From Lachnospiraceae bacterium (GTDB lineage Bacteria; Bacillota; Clostridia; Lachnospirales; Lachnospiraceae): 34,387 nucleotides of DNA. This document shows positions 25,253 to 32,710 of the stretch, in pieces. The stretch's first letter is position 1; each line of letters opens with the position of its first letter. The stretch spans positions 1,663-36,049 of the forward strand of contig JAUNIR010000016.1 in assembly GCA_030523345.1 (NCBI GenBank). Direction: 5' to 3'. A model generated the notes under the pieces. The model made no database searches. It was not told the origin of the DNA and was given only the letters and a program-made list of their open reading frames with translations. The translations under genes and the position numbers were made by a program.

Positions 25253-25765
25253 ATGCCAAAGGTTTCATCAAAGGAGAATAAAAATATATATTTTAGAAAA
25301 AGAGAAGAGTTAAAGCTTACAAGAGATCAGGCTAGTGAGCTACTAGAAGTAATATCGCCTGAAAGAATCGAAAAAATCGAGAATGAAAGAGTAGAGCCAC
25401 ATCCCGACGAAATATTAATTATGGCCGAAAAATATAAAGCTCCGGAATTAAGTAATTACTACTGTGCCAATCAATGTCCTATAGGTAAGAAGTATGTCCC
25501 TGAAATAAAAATGCAGGATTTATCTCAGATAGTTCTAAGGATGTTATCATCACTTAATTCCGTTCAGGACAATCAAAGAGAATTTATTAATATAACTGCA
25601 GATGGCATTATAGATGATGAAGAACTTGAAGACTTTATTGGTATTCAGGAAGAATTAGAAAAAATAGCTAATACGGTGAAAGCGCTTCAGCTATGGTCAG
25701 AGCAGATGATGGCTAATGGTGAAATTAACGTAGATAAATATAACGAGATAAAAGGAAAAAGATAA
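25253..25765 (+). CDS. XRE-family helix-turn-helix protein
   Basis: A 170-residue protein with an N-terminal XRE helix-turn-helix (FRKREELKLTRDQASELLEV, then ERIEKIENERVEPHPDEI) at about residues 10-65, followed by YYCANQCPIGKKYVPEI and a mostly helical C-terminal half. A small cysteine pair (C-x4-C) sits at the hinge. The likely role is transcriptional regulation of the local genes or of a distant target. It is 28 bp after the condensation-cNBD gene and 14 bp before the PrsW-like gene, so it is in the same operon. Confidence 0.85.
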   Translation: MPKVSSKENKNIYFRKREELKLTRDQASELLEVISPERIEKIENERVEPHPDEILIMAEKYKAPELSNYYCANQCPIGKKYVPEIKMQDLSQIVLRMLSSLNSVQDNQREFINITADGIIDDEELEDFIGIQEELEKIANTVKALQLWSEQMMANGEINVDKYNEIKGKR

Positions 25766-25779
25766 AGGAAAATAAAGTT

Positions 25780-26601
25780 ATGTTTGTGATAGGAATTATA
25801 CCCCCTCTGTTACTTTTAATTTATATATATAAAAAAGACAAAAGAGAAAAAGAACCTATCAGATTTCTGACAGGCTGCTTTTTTTGTGGAGTGGCAATTA
25901 TTCCATTTGCTTATGTAATGGAGATGCTATTGACTGTGATTGAGGACTTGTTTTTATCAAGTGGTTCAGTTACCTACGCGTTAGTAGATGGATTTATTAT
26001 TGCAGCGTTTTCAGAGGAACTGTTAAAATACCTGGCTCTTAAATTAAAAACGTGGAAATCACGTAACTATAACTGTACCTTTGATGGAATTGTGTATGCT
26101 GTGTATGTATCCCTTGGGTTTGCGGCGCTGGAAAACGTATGCTACATAGCAGACGGCGGGTTAGGTACTGCTATAATGAGAGCTTTCACGTCTATTCCCG
26201 GGCATGCAAGTAATGCTGTATTTATGGGATATTATTACAGTCTAGCTAAGAAAGCAGCGCTTAATGGTGACAAAGCATCAGAAAAGAGAAATAAGTTTCT
26301 GGCAGTATTCGTTCCAGTTATCACACATGGATTTTATGACAGTTTATTATTTTTCCAGGAAGAAACTGTTGGAGAGATGTTTGTCTTAATGGCATTATTT
26401 GTATGGAGTATATACATTGTAGTGCTTTATATTTTTACATTTACATTTGTTAATAAAGCTTCAAAGTGTGATACATATTTTGATCCAGAAGATGAAGCAA
26501 GAGAGACTCTTATATTAAAAAAAGGAAGCTGGATATGTACATGCAGAAATATTAATACAAGTAATTTCTGTACGCAGTGTGGTACGAAGTGTCCAGAGTA
26601 G
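25780..26601 (+). CDS. PrsW-family intramembrane metalloprotease with a C-terminal zinc ribbon
   Basis: A 273-residue polytopic membrane protein of the PrsW/CPBP superfamily. PrsW of Bacillus cuts the anti-sigma factor RsiW. Conserved features: E79-E80-x-x-K83 in SEELLKYLALK, the GFAALENVCYI motif, HASNAVFMGYYYSLAK and ITHGFYDSLLF. Seven or so hydrophobic helices are visible. The C-terminal tail carries five cysteines (C253, C255, C264, C267, C271) in WICTCRN...FCTQCGTKC, a zinc ribbon not part of the basic PrsW core. No sigma or anti-sigma gene is in the window. It probably senses or processes a membrane protein. Confidence 0.87.
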   Translation: MFVIGIIPPLLLLIYIYKKDKREKEPIRFLTGCFFCGVAIIPFAYVMEMLLTVIEDLFLSSGSVTYALVDGFIIAAFSEELLKYLALKLKTWKSRNYNCTFDGIVYAVYVSLGFAALENVCYIADGGLGTAIMRAFTSIPGHASNAVFMGYYYSLAKKAALNGDKASEKRNKFLAVFVPVITHGFYDSLLFFQEETVGEMFVLMALFVWSIYIVVLYIFTFTFVNKASKCDTYFDPEDEARETLILKKGSWICTCRNINTSNFCTQCGTKCPE

Positions 26602-26629
26602 ATTAAATATTGTCGAGGTCAATAAATAT

Positions 26630-26905
26630 ATGGCAACAGAAAAAAGTCAGGAACTTATGGAAGAATTATTAAAGAAAGGTTATCCTGAAGAATTCTGCAG
26701 AGAAGTTACATACAAATATATGAATACAGATTTTACAGCAGGTAGAATGATAGGGTATTTAAAAAAGATGCCTAAATTACGGATAGAAGATTGTGTTGAT
26801 GAAATGCTTGCAATTATTTCTGATAGAGACAGAATAGTAGAAAAGCATAGAATGCTTGAAGCGCAGGCTGTTATGAATGAAGTGTACAGAAATGGAATTT
26901 CATAA
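26630..26905 (+). CDS. Small conserved-looking helical protein of unknown function
   Basis: A 91-residue soluble, charged, probably all-helical protein beginning MATEKSQELMEELLKKGYPE, with an internal MIGYLKKMPKLRIEDCVDEM. I do not recognise a family with confidence. The ATG at 26630 follows GAGG at 26615-26618; the in-frame GTG at 26579 overlaps the PrsW gene and adds a non-conserved extension. It sits between the PrsW and acetyltransferase genes and is probably part of the same operon. Confidence 0.75.
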   Translation: MATEKSQELMEELLKKGYPEEFCREVTYKYMNTDFTAGRMIGYLKKMPKLRIEDCVDEMLAIISDRDRIVEKHRMLEAQAVMNEVYRNGIS

Positions 26906-26920
26906 TTTTTGAGGTGACAA

Positions 26921-27394
26921 ATGTTTAGATATGCGAATAGAGAAGATTCAGAATTAATTCTTGGTTTTATAAAAGCTCTTGCTAAATATGAAAATATGGA
27001 AGACGAAGTAGTAGCTACACAGGAGACTCTTTCAGAGTGGATTTTTGATAAAAAGAAGGCCGAAGTAATTTTTGTAATGGAGGATGGTAAAGAGGTTGGA
27101 TTTGCATTATTTTTCCATAACTTCTCAACGTTCTTAGGACGTGCAGGAATATATCTTGAGGATTTATTTGTATATCCAGAGTACAGAAAGAAAGGTTATG
27201 GAAAAGCTCTCATTGAAGAACTTGCACGTATTGCAGTGGAAAGACAATGTGGAAGACTAGAATGGTGTTGTCTTGATTGGAACAAGCCAAGCATTGATTT
27301 TTATTTATCTCTAGGTGCAGAACCAATGTCCGATTGGACAATATATAGAGTAAGTGGTGACAGGCTTAAGGAGATGGGAAAAGAAAATAAATAA
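26921..27394 (+). CDS. GNAT acetyltransferase, spermidine/spermine (SSAT)-like
   Basis: A 157-residue GNAT acetyltransferase. The acetyl-CoA loop is YRKKGYGKAL, followed by VERQCGRLEWCCLDWNKPSI and FYLSLGAEPMSDWTIYRV. The last two segments and YLEDLFVYPEYR match the order seen in eukaryotic-type diamine/thialysine acetyltransferases (SSAT family). That makes a small amine such as a polyamine or lysine analogue a plausible substrate, in keeping with the polyamine genes at the left of the window, but the distance is 25 kb and the assignment is inference. It closes the 23452-27394 gene cluster just before the terminator. Confidence 0.88.
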   Translation: MFRYANREDSELILGFIKALAKYENMEDEVVATQETLSEWIFDKKKAEVIFVMEDGKEVGFALFFHNFSTFLGRAGIYLEDLFVYPEYRKKGYGKALIEELARIAVERQCGRLEWCCLDWNKPSIDFYLSLGAEPMSDWTIYRVSGDRLKEMGKENK

Positions 27395-27431
27395 AAGAGT
27401 CCCATTTATTGGATATATAACTGTATATAGT

Positions 27432-27463
27432 AGGATCATGGAGATAGTCCATGGTCCTTTTTT
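27432..27463 (+). terminator. Strong intrinsic terminator between the GNAT gene and the PLD-ATPase gene
   Basis: AGGATCATGG (27432-27441) pairs with CCATGGTCCT (27449-27458) with one G-U pair, followed by six T. It ends 11 bp before the ribosome binding site of the next gene and no promoter is visible after it, so it may also attenuate that gene. Confidence 0.88.
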
Positions 27464-27488
27464 ATTGATTTTATGGAGGAAGAAATTG

Positions 27489-29513
27489 ATGATTAAAGAT
27501 TTGGGATTAGTGAATGAAAATGAACAGATTTCGATATTTGATTTGGAACCTGAGCAGGCAGAAAGAGCTACTTCTGGAATACTTACTGTTGTAAGAGCTA
27601 AGTATATCAGTACTGAGAAGATGAATTGGCAAGAATTATTTAGTGGATATGATGAATTATATGGAATCACATATTCCTCAGGAATCGGATTTATGGAGAA
27701 GGTATTCGACAGATTCGAGTATGTGGAGATGATATTTGGATGTGAGGGAGTAATGAATGATGATATAGCTGCAATTATGTCCACAGAGATAAAGACTGTT
27801 GAGTTACTTGCTAAGAGCAAAAGTGCTAAGAGAATGGCAGAGAGAATTGAAAATGACACTATGAAGTTATATGTGTCGAGAGATACTAATTCACATGAGA
27901 AGGAGTTCATCCTTAAAGCAAAAGATGGAAGGACAAGAGTAATAACAGGTAGTGCCAATATGTCAGCATCAGCATTTTGCGGATATCAAAGAGAAACAAT
28001 ACGATGTTTTGATGACATAGGAGCATATGAGGATAGTAAGAACCGGTTCGAAGAATTTAAGCAGATTTGTACTGACAATGTAAGTCAGAAAGTGTTGCTA
28101 GCGCAGTTAGAGGATGAAGACTATATAAGAGATAATGTTGAAGAAATACCTATAATCAAAACGATTGAGAAAAAGAACATAGTAATTATAGAACCATCTC
28201 TTAATAAAGATGATGATATTGAAATACTTGCAGACATTAAGGGTTTAGAAAAAGAAATAAAACCAATGATACCAAAACCGAGCAAAAGCGATGGAAAAGT
28301 TGTATTAACTGGCGAGTATATAAAAAGCTTTGCAAGGAAATATAAGGAGCATGTCGGTATAAAAAAGGTAAAGGAAAAACGGTTACCAAAATTACATATT
28401 GATTATGATGGTAGACTCATAAGCTTTAATGGGAAAGAACAGGAAATAAATCCTAGCATAGAGGACATAAAAACAGACATTAAATGTATCGACAGTTACA
28501 TGTCTAGCCCATCATCTTTTTATGGGGACTGGAAACAGAGTCAAAGAGATTATTATGCATTTATGAATTGGTATTTTGCCAGTTTATTTATGCCTTATTT
28601 GCGTTATGTAGCAAGTAAAAACAATTATGATATGACTCCATTCCCGGTATTTGGAATTATATATGGAGATTCTAATGGCGGTAAGTCTACATTCATAAAG
28701 CTACTGTCAAAATTAATGTGTGGTGTGAAAGTACCTCTTAATAACAGTTCGGATTTCACTTCTGGAAACATTGAGGCTCTAAAGAGAGCTTGTGAAGGAC
28801 TACCTATAAATATCGATGATTTAGCAAAGGCACAGTATGATGCACATTATGAGAAGATTATTAAAGATGATAACTGGGGGATTGCAGATGCATTTATTAA
28901 TTATCCATCGGTTGCTATTTCTACTAATAAGATAGCATCGTTGAAACCAGACATTACAAAGAGAACAGTTACGTGTCATATTAGTACTGTGTTAAATAAA
29001 GAAGATGGCGCTAAGAACTCTAAGAAGATTAATGAAAGTATGAAGCAGGCTAGTAATTCAATGTACATGGAATATGTGCGTCGTATGTTTGACCTGATAG
29101 AAAATATGGTGGATGAAATGAAGTCAGGAGATGAGGAATACTTCCCAGATGTATTTAGTATTTCATCATATGTTATAAAAAGCATCTACAGCGATTATAT
29201 GGAGGAAATTCCAGAATATGTTACAGAGTTAAATTATTCCGATTATTTTGGAGATAAAGCCATAGGTAAAAACGCAATGAAAAAAATAGTTAAGGCTTGG
29301 GAGGTCGATAAAAAGGGATTTTCTATCGATAAAAAGAAAAATATGCTAACATATACATATGCCGATAGTAGCAGAACATATGAGCTTAGGTATATCCAGC
29401 AGGAGCTTCCACCTGTTTTAAATGCTATTGTCGTGGGTAGTAGCATTGTTATGGATTTAGACAAGGCGAAGCAGGTATTTGAGATGGAATTTAAAAGAGG
29501 ATTTTTTGGATAG
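27489..29513 (+). CDS. PLD-family nuclease domain fused to a P-loop (AAA/SF3-like) ATPase
   Basis: A 674-residue soluble fusion. The N-terminal part carries one PLD-type active-site motif, H136-x-K138 (SHEKEFIL) followed by TGSANMSASAF (G154, S155, N157), as in PLD-like endonucleases. The middle (about 215-335) is charged and looks like a linker. The C-terminal part has a Walker A loop GDSNGGKST (G393 to S400, K399), a Walker B LPINIDD (D443-D444), a sensor-like AISTNK (N480) and a nearby KRTVTCHI with a possible arginine finger, resembling viral/plasmid-type SF3 or AAA ATPases. Only one PLD motif means dimerisation would be needed for a full nuclease site. ATG 27489 is chosen from GGAGGA 8 nt upstream. 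An ATP-driven DNA-cutting or translocating defence protein is a reasonable hypothesis, not a demonstrated function. Confidence 0.75.
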   Translation: MIKDLGLVNENEQISIFDLEPEQAERATSGILTVVRAKYISTEKMNWQELFSGYDELYGITYSSGIGFMEKVFDRFEYVEMIFGCEGVMNDDIAAIMSTEIKTVELLAKSKSAKRMAERIENDTMKLYVSRDTNSHEKEFILKAKDGRTRVITGSANMSASAFCGYQRETIRCFDDIGAYEDSKNRFEEFKQICTDNVSQKVLLAQLEDEDYIRDNVEEIPIIKTIEKKNIVIIEPSLNKDDDIEILADIKGLEKEIKPMIPKPSKSDGKVVLTGEYIKSFARKYKEHVGIKKVKEKRLPKLHIDYDGRLISFNGKEQEINPSIEDIKTDIKCIDSYMSSPSSFYGDWKQSQRDYYAFMNWYFASLFMPYLRYVASKNNYDMTPFPVFGIIYGDSNGGKSTFIKLLSKLMCGVKVPLNNSSDFTSGNIEALKRACEGLPINIDDLAKAQYDAHYEKIIKDDNWGIADAFINYPSVAISTNKIASLKPDITKRTVTCHISTVLNKEDGAKNSKKINESMKQASNSMYMEYVRRMFDLIENMVDEMKSGDEEYFPDVFSISSYVIKSIYSDYMEEIPEYVTELNYSDYFGDKAIGKNAMKKIVKAWEVDKKGFSIDKKKNMLTYTYADSSRTYELRYIQQELPPVLNAIVVGSSIVMDLDKAKQVFEMEFKRGFFG

Positions 29514-29531
29514 GATTCAGAAGGTATAGAA

Positions 29532-29786
29532 GTGGTTAGTATATTTAAAAAGAAAACGCAAAAGGATCTTGAAGATTTGATTTTAAAAACAAGAAGCAGC
29601 ATGCAGAATAACTATAAAGATATGGCTCAAGATTTCTTTAAGGATTTCTGTAAAAAGTATGATGAGCTTATGTCTATTGGAGCACTTAATGATAAGCAGA
29701 TAGAGAATTACAAGAAAGAGCGTGATATACTTACGGAGGAATTAAAAGGGTTCACACATAAGGATCAAAAGCCTTATTGGCATTAA
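29532..29786 (+). CDS. Small hypothetical helical protein
   Basis: An 84-residue charged protein, mostly helix with coiled-coil-like spacing (KQIENYKKERDILTEEL), starting at GTG with AAGG 8 nt upstream. No family is recognised. It lies 18 bp after the PLD-ATPase gene and 29 bp before the SCP2-like gene, so it belongs to that operon. A role as partner of the PLD-ATPase is possible on position alone. Confidence 0.65.
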   Translation: MVSIFKKKTQKDLEDLILKTRSSMQNNYKDMAQDFFKDFCKKYDELMSIGALNDKQIENYKKERDILTEELKGFTHKDQKPYWH

Positions 29787-29815
29787 GATATTATTTTGCA
29801 TGTAAAGGAGAGAAT

Positions 29816-30238
29816 ATGAAATACGAAGAATTAGTTAAGTCATTAAAGGACAATTATGAGCAGGCAGATGCATCTATGGTTAAAGAACATATTGCTATTC
29901 AGTTTAATGTGACTGGGGAAGCCGCAGGAGCTTTTTACTTAGAAATAGCAGATGGGCAGATTCATATTGAGCCATATGAGTATTATGATAGAGATGTACT
30001 TGTAACAGTGTCTGAAGAAAATCTTATTAGCATTTTTGAAGGCAAGCTTGATTTTGTAGATGCATTCAATTCGGGTCTTTTGCAGGCTGACGGAAACCTC
30101 ATAAAGGGTCTTACATTAAAAGAAGTAATTGAAAAGAACTCAGGTGAGAAGAAATCATTATTATCAAAAGTTAAGAGTACAGCTGCAAAAGCAAAAGCTG
30201 CCAAAAAGGTAGTTACTAAAAAGACATCAAAGAAATAA
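29816..30238 (+). CDS. SCP2-like sterol/lipid-carrier domain protein
   Basis: A 140-residue protein with the SCP2 fold pattern: AAGAFYLEIADGQIHIEP, DVLVTVSEENLISIFEGKLD, FVDAFNSGLLQADGNLIKG. SCP2 domains bind hydrophobic ligands, and their function in bacteria is mostly unknown. A lysine/alanine-rich tail of about 26 residues (KSTAAKAKAAKKV) follows the domain. AAAGGAG before ATG 29816 sets the start; an in-frame TTG at 29777 would add an unlikely extension. Confidence 0.8.
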   Translation: MKYEELVKSLKDNYEQADASMVKEHIAIQFNVTGEAAGAFYLEIADGQIHIEPYEYYDRDVLVTVSEENLISIFEGKLDFVDAFNSGLLQADGNLIKGLTLKEVIEKNSGEKKSLLSKVKSTAAKAKAAKKVVTKKTSKK

Positions 30239-30262
30239 AGTTTTTTCAAGGATGTATATAGT

Positions 30263-31180
30263 ATGTGGAATCATTTGTATAAAGTGCCTGAGAATAGAAA
30301 AATAAGATATATTGTACACTCTGATGCATATAATGAAGCTGATGATCAGTACACTATAGCGCATGCTCTTATGATGGATAAATTTGACGTGGTAGGTCTT
30401 ATCGGAGGTCACTTTGCAAAGAGCGAAATAAGCAGAGTTCCTATAGACAAAACTGCGGATGCAAGCTATAGAGAAATTGTTAAAATTTTAGATTTGATGG
30501 ATATAAAAGATAAAAAGGTTTTCACAGGTTCAAATTATCCGTTGGAAAATGAACATATTCCTCAAAGGTGTGAAGCTGTAGACTTTATTATCGAAGAGGC
30601 AATGAAATATGATAAGAGGCCTTTGTATATAGGGCTTCAGGGTGCAATAACAGATCTAGCAAGTGCTATATTGATTGAGCCTGAAATATGTAACAGAATG
30701 ACAGCTATATGGGTTGGCGGAGATGACTATCCTAATGGCGGTCCAGAGTTCAATTTACGTCAGGATATAAATGCGGCAAATGTTGTATTTTCATCAAACA
30801 TGCCGCTATGGCAGATTCCAGTAAAGGCATATCGTTCATTTGCTACATCATTGGCTGAGCTTCAGCTTAAGGTAAGGCCATGTGGAAAAATTGGAAAATA
30901 TTTATTCGATCAGCTTGCTGAATTTAATATGCAGGTAGATATGTGGGATGCGTGGCCACATGGAGAAATGTGGACACTTGGAGATGAGGGTTGTATAGCA
31001 GTACTTTTACAAGACATAAACAAGGACGATAATTATGAGATGGTAGAGGCTCCACATGTCCTTTCAGACGGAAGATATGAATTTGGTCATAATTACAGAA
31101 AAATAAGAGTATATAGTTCTTTTGACTCACGTCTTGATCTTGAAGATTTGTTTGCAAAACTCAGCTTGAATTTTAAGTGA
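30263..31180 (+). CDS. Nucleoside-hydrolase-like protein
   Basis: A 305-residue protein of the inosine-uridine nucleoside hydrolase-like superfamily. The N-terminal Ca-binding stretch reads SDAYNEADDQ: the first and last two aspartates of the classical D-x-D-x(3)-DD are kept but the middle Asp is a Tyr/Asn pair, a variant seen in the family's less-studied branches. GLIGGHFAKSE, WVGGDDYPNGGPEFNLRQDI and INAANVVFSS are also typical. It probably cleaves the N-glycosidic bond of a nucleoside, or has drifted to another ribosyl compound. It is inside the operon ending at 32492. Confidence 0.82.
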   Translation: MWNHLYKVPENRKIRYIVHSDAYNEADDQYTIAHALMMDKFDVVGLIGGHFAKSEISRVPIDKTADASYREIVKILDLMDIKDKKVFTGSNYPLENEHIPQRCEAVDFIIEEAMKYDKRPLYIGLQGAITDLASAILIEPEICNRMTAIWVGGDDYPNGGPEFNLRQDINAANVVFSSNMPLWQIPVKAYRSFATSLAELQLKVRPCGKIGKYLFDQLAEFNMQVDMWDAWPHGEMWTLGDEGCIAVLLQDINKDDNYEMVEAPHVLSDGRYEFGHNYRKIRVYSSFDSRLDLEDLFAKLSLNFK

Positions 31181-31196
31181 TAGTAAGGGGATTGTT

Positions 31197-31439
31197 ATGA
31201 GCTATTTCACAGATGCAGTTTCTAACCTAACAACCCAGGTTGCTTACAAGGACGCGATTCGTCGGTTGTATGATAAAGGTTTGTCTATAGATGAGATTAT
31301 TAAGAACTGTACATATCCGGTTAATGAAGACATAGTGAATAATGTAATCAGGAAATATGAACAGTCGAAAACAAAACCAAAGGCAACATATGTAGAAGAG
31401 TACGATAAGTCTGGTCGCAAAACATTTCGCAAAATATAA
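31197..31439 (+). CDS. Small hypothetical protein, helical, possibly HTH-like
   Basis: An 80-residue charged protein: YKDAIRRLYDKGLSIDEII and NEDIVNNVIRKYEQSK suggest a short helix-turn-helix-like arrangement; the C-terminal tail is basic. AAGGGG precedes the ATG. No family is recognised. It lies 16 bp after the nucleoside-hydrolase-like gene. Confidence 0.7.
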   Translation: MSYFTDAVSNLTTQVAYKDAIRRLYDKGLSIDEIIKNCTYPVNEDIVNNVIRKYEQSKTKPKATYVEEYDKSGRKTFRKI

Positions 31440-31470
31440 ATATCGAAAAATAGAGAATAAGGAGGACAAT

Positions 31471-31698
31471 ATGCCACATATAAGTGTTAAATGTTACCCT
31501 GGAAGAACAGAAGAACAAAAGATCATGCTTGCTAAGAAAATCACAGAAGATGTTAAAGAGATTATGGAAGCAAAAGAAGAAACAATTTCTATTACAATAG
31601 AAGATGTACAGCCACAGGATTGGGATACGACTGTTAAGAATGTTGAAATCCTTCCAAAGGCTTCAGTTATGTATAAAAAGCCACACTATATGGAATAG
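31471..31698 (+). CDS. 4-oxalocrotonate tautomerase family protein
   Basis: A 75-residue tautomerase-superfamily protein with the N-terminal catalytic proline (MPHISVKCYPGRTEEQK), which becomes residue 1 after methionine removal. The rest (KKITEDVKEIM, ISITIEDVQPQDW) fits the beta-alpha-beta monomer of this family. The native reaction is unknown. AAGGAGGA precedes the start. Confidence 0.9.
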   Translation: MPHISVKCYPGRTEEQKIMLAKKITEDVKEIMEAKEETISITIEDVQPQDWDTTVKNVEILPKASVMYKKPHYME

Positions 31699-31705
31699 AT
31701 GATAT

Positions 31706-32443
31706 ATGAATTATGACGTGTTAATAAATGGCATTGAGGTAAATGCTCATTATTCTGAAGAAAGTATTAACAAAATATTCATTCCATTGCTTAAAAGGTT
31801 TTGTGACATTCAGGAAAAGAAGGGCAGTAGAATTCTTGTAATGCTTGCAGCACCTCCTGGAGCTGGAAAGAGTACACTATTATCGTTCCTTAAGCATTTA
31901 TCAGAGAATACAGAGGGACTTAGGCCTGTAACCACTATAGGTATTGATGGATTTCATCATTATCAGGATTATCTGTTAAATCATACGACAATTAGAGATG
32001 GCAAAGAAATACAGATGGTTAAGATAAAAGGTGCTCCTATTACGTTTGATGTAGATATGTTAAGAAATCGAATTAAAAAGGTAGCATCTGGAGAAGTATG
32101 TGGCTGGCCAGAATATGATCGTATGAAACATAATCCGGTAGAGGATGCGATTCAGGTTACAGGAGATATAATTATTCTAGAAGGAAATTATCTTCTCTTA
32201 AATGATGACAGATGGAGCAATCTTGCTGATTACGCAGATCTCACGATAAAGATAGACGCTGACATAGATATGCTAAGAGGCAGACTTATAGAGCGTAAAA
32301 TGATGTCAGGAGCGGAAGCAGAGTTAGCTAAAGAATTTGTTGAATACAGTGATTTATACAATGCAAAGCTTTGTATTACAAATTCTAAAGATGCTGATAT
32401 TACGCTTAAGCTTAAAGATGATGATGAATATGAGCTTGTTTAA
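31706..32443 (+). CDS. P-loop nucleoside/sugar kinase-like protein (uridine-kinase/PRK fold)
   Basis: A 245-residue P-loop kinase. Walker A is in MLAAPPGAGKSTLLSFL, and TTIGIDGFHHYQDYL and GDIIILEGNYLLLNDDRW correspond to the substrate and Walker B regions of the uridine kinase/phosphoribulokinase/pantothenate kinase fold. It likely phosphorylates a nucleoside or sugar, in keeping with the nucleoside-hydrolase-like gene two genes upstream (salvage is an inference). Last gene before a strong terminator. Confidence 0.85.
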   Translation: MNYDVLINGIEVNAHYSEESINKIFIPLLKRFCDIQEKKGSRILVMLAAPPGAGKSTLLSFLKHLSENTEGLRPVTTIGIDGFHHYQDYLLNHTTIRDGKEIQMVKIKGAPITFDVDMLRNRIKKVASGEVCGWPEYDRMKHNPVEDAIQVTGDIIILEGNYLLLNDDRWSNLADYADLTIKIDADIDMLRGRLIERKMMSGAEAELAKEFVEYSDLYNAKLCITNSKDADITLKLKDDDEYELV

Positions 32444-32457
32444 ATAATATGGTACGG

Positions 32458-32492
32458 TCCACGCTGGAACTTTTAATAGCGTGGATTTTTTT
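32458..32492 (+). terminator. Intrinsic terminator of the PLD-ATPase/kinase operon
   Basis: TCCACGCT (32458-32465) pairs with AGCGTGGA (32478-32485) across a 12-nt loop, followed by seven T, directly after the kinase gene. Confidence 0.9.
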
Positions 32493-32503
32493 GTGATTTA
32501 GTA

Positions 32504-32532
32504 TTGAATGGTTTAACCTTATGGTCTATAAT
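32504..32532 (+). promoter_or_regulatory. Putative sigma-A promoter upstream of the Rpn/PDDEXK gene
   Basis: TTGAAT (32504-32509), 17-bp spacer, TATAAT (32527-32532), about 180 bp before the ATG at 32711. It directly follows a terminator. The long leader between it and the gene contains no other gene that I can see; another TATAAT lies at 32643-32648 without a clear -35. Confidence 0.6.
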
Positions 32533-32710
32533 CAAGTCACTCGTTAAAACCTATCAAATTCACTTCTGGCAAATCAAATCGCCAACGAATTTCAGGTTAT
32601 TAAAAAATATTAATTGCTTTCATTGGCGTAATAGATGTCAGTTATAATCACAGTTGCTGAATTAAATACGCTATAGAAAGTTGCATTGCCATAGGCAGAA
32701 AGGCGTATTT

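Noticed and set aside
27311-27958. Long minus-strand reading frame (215 codons) across the GNAT end and the PLD-ATPase start
   Set aside because: Translation is dominated by Ser, Leu and Ile with no recognisable motif, and it lies antisense to two well-supported + strand genes; it is a shadow of their codon use.
32493-32710. Possible mobile-element end or RNA gene in the gap before the Rpn-like gene
   Set aside because: I looked for inverted repeats matching the 3' side of the nuclease gene and for structured RNA and saw none; only promoter-like boxes are supportable.
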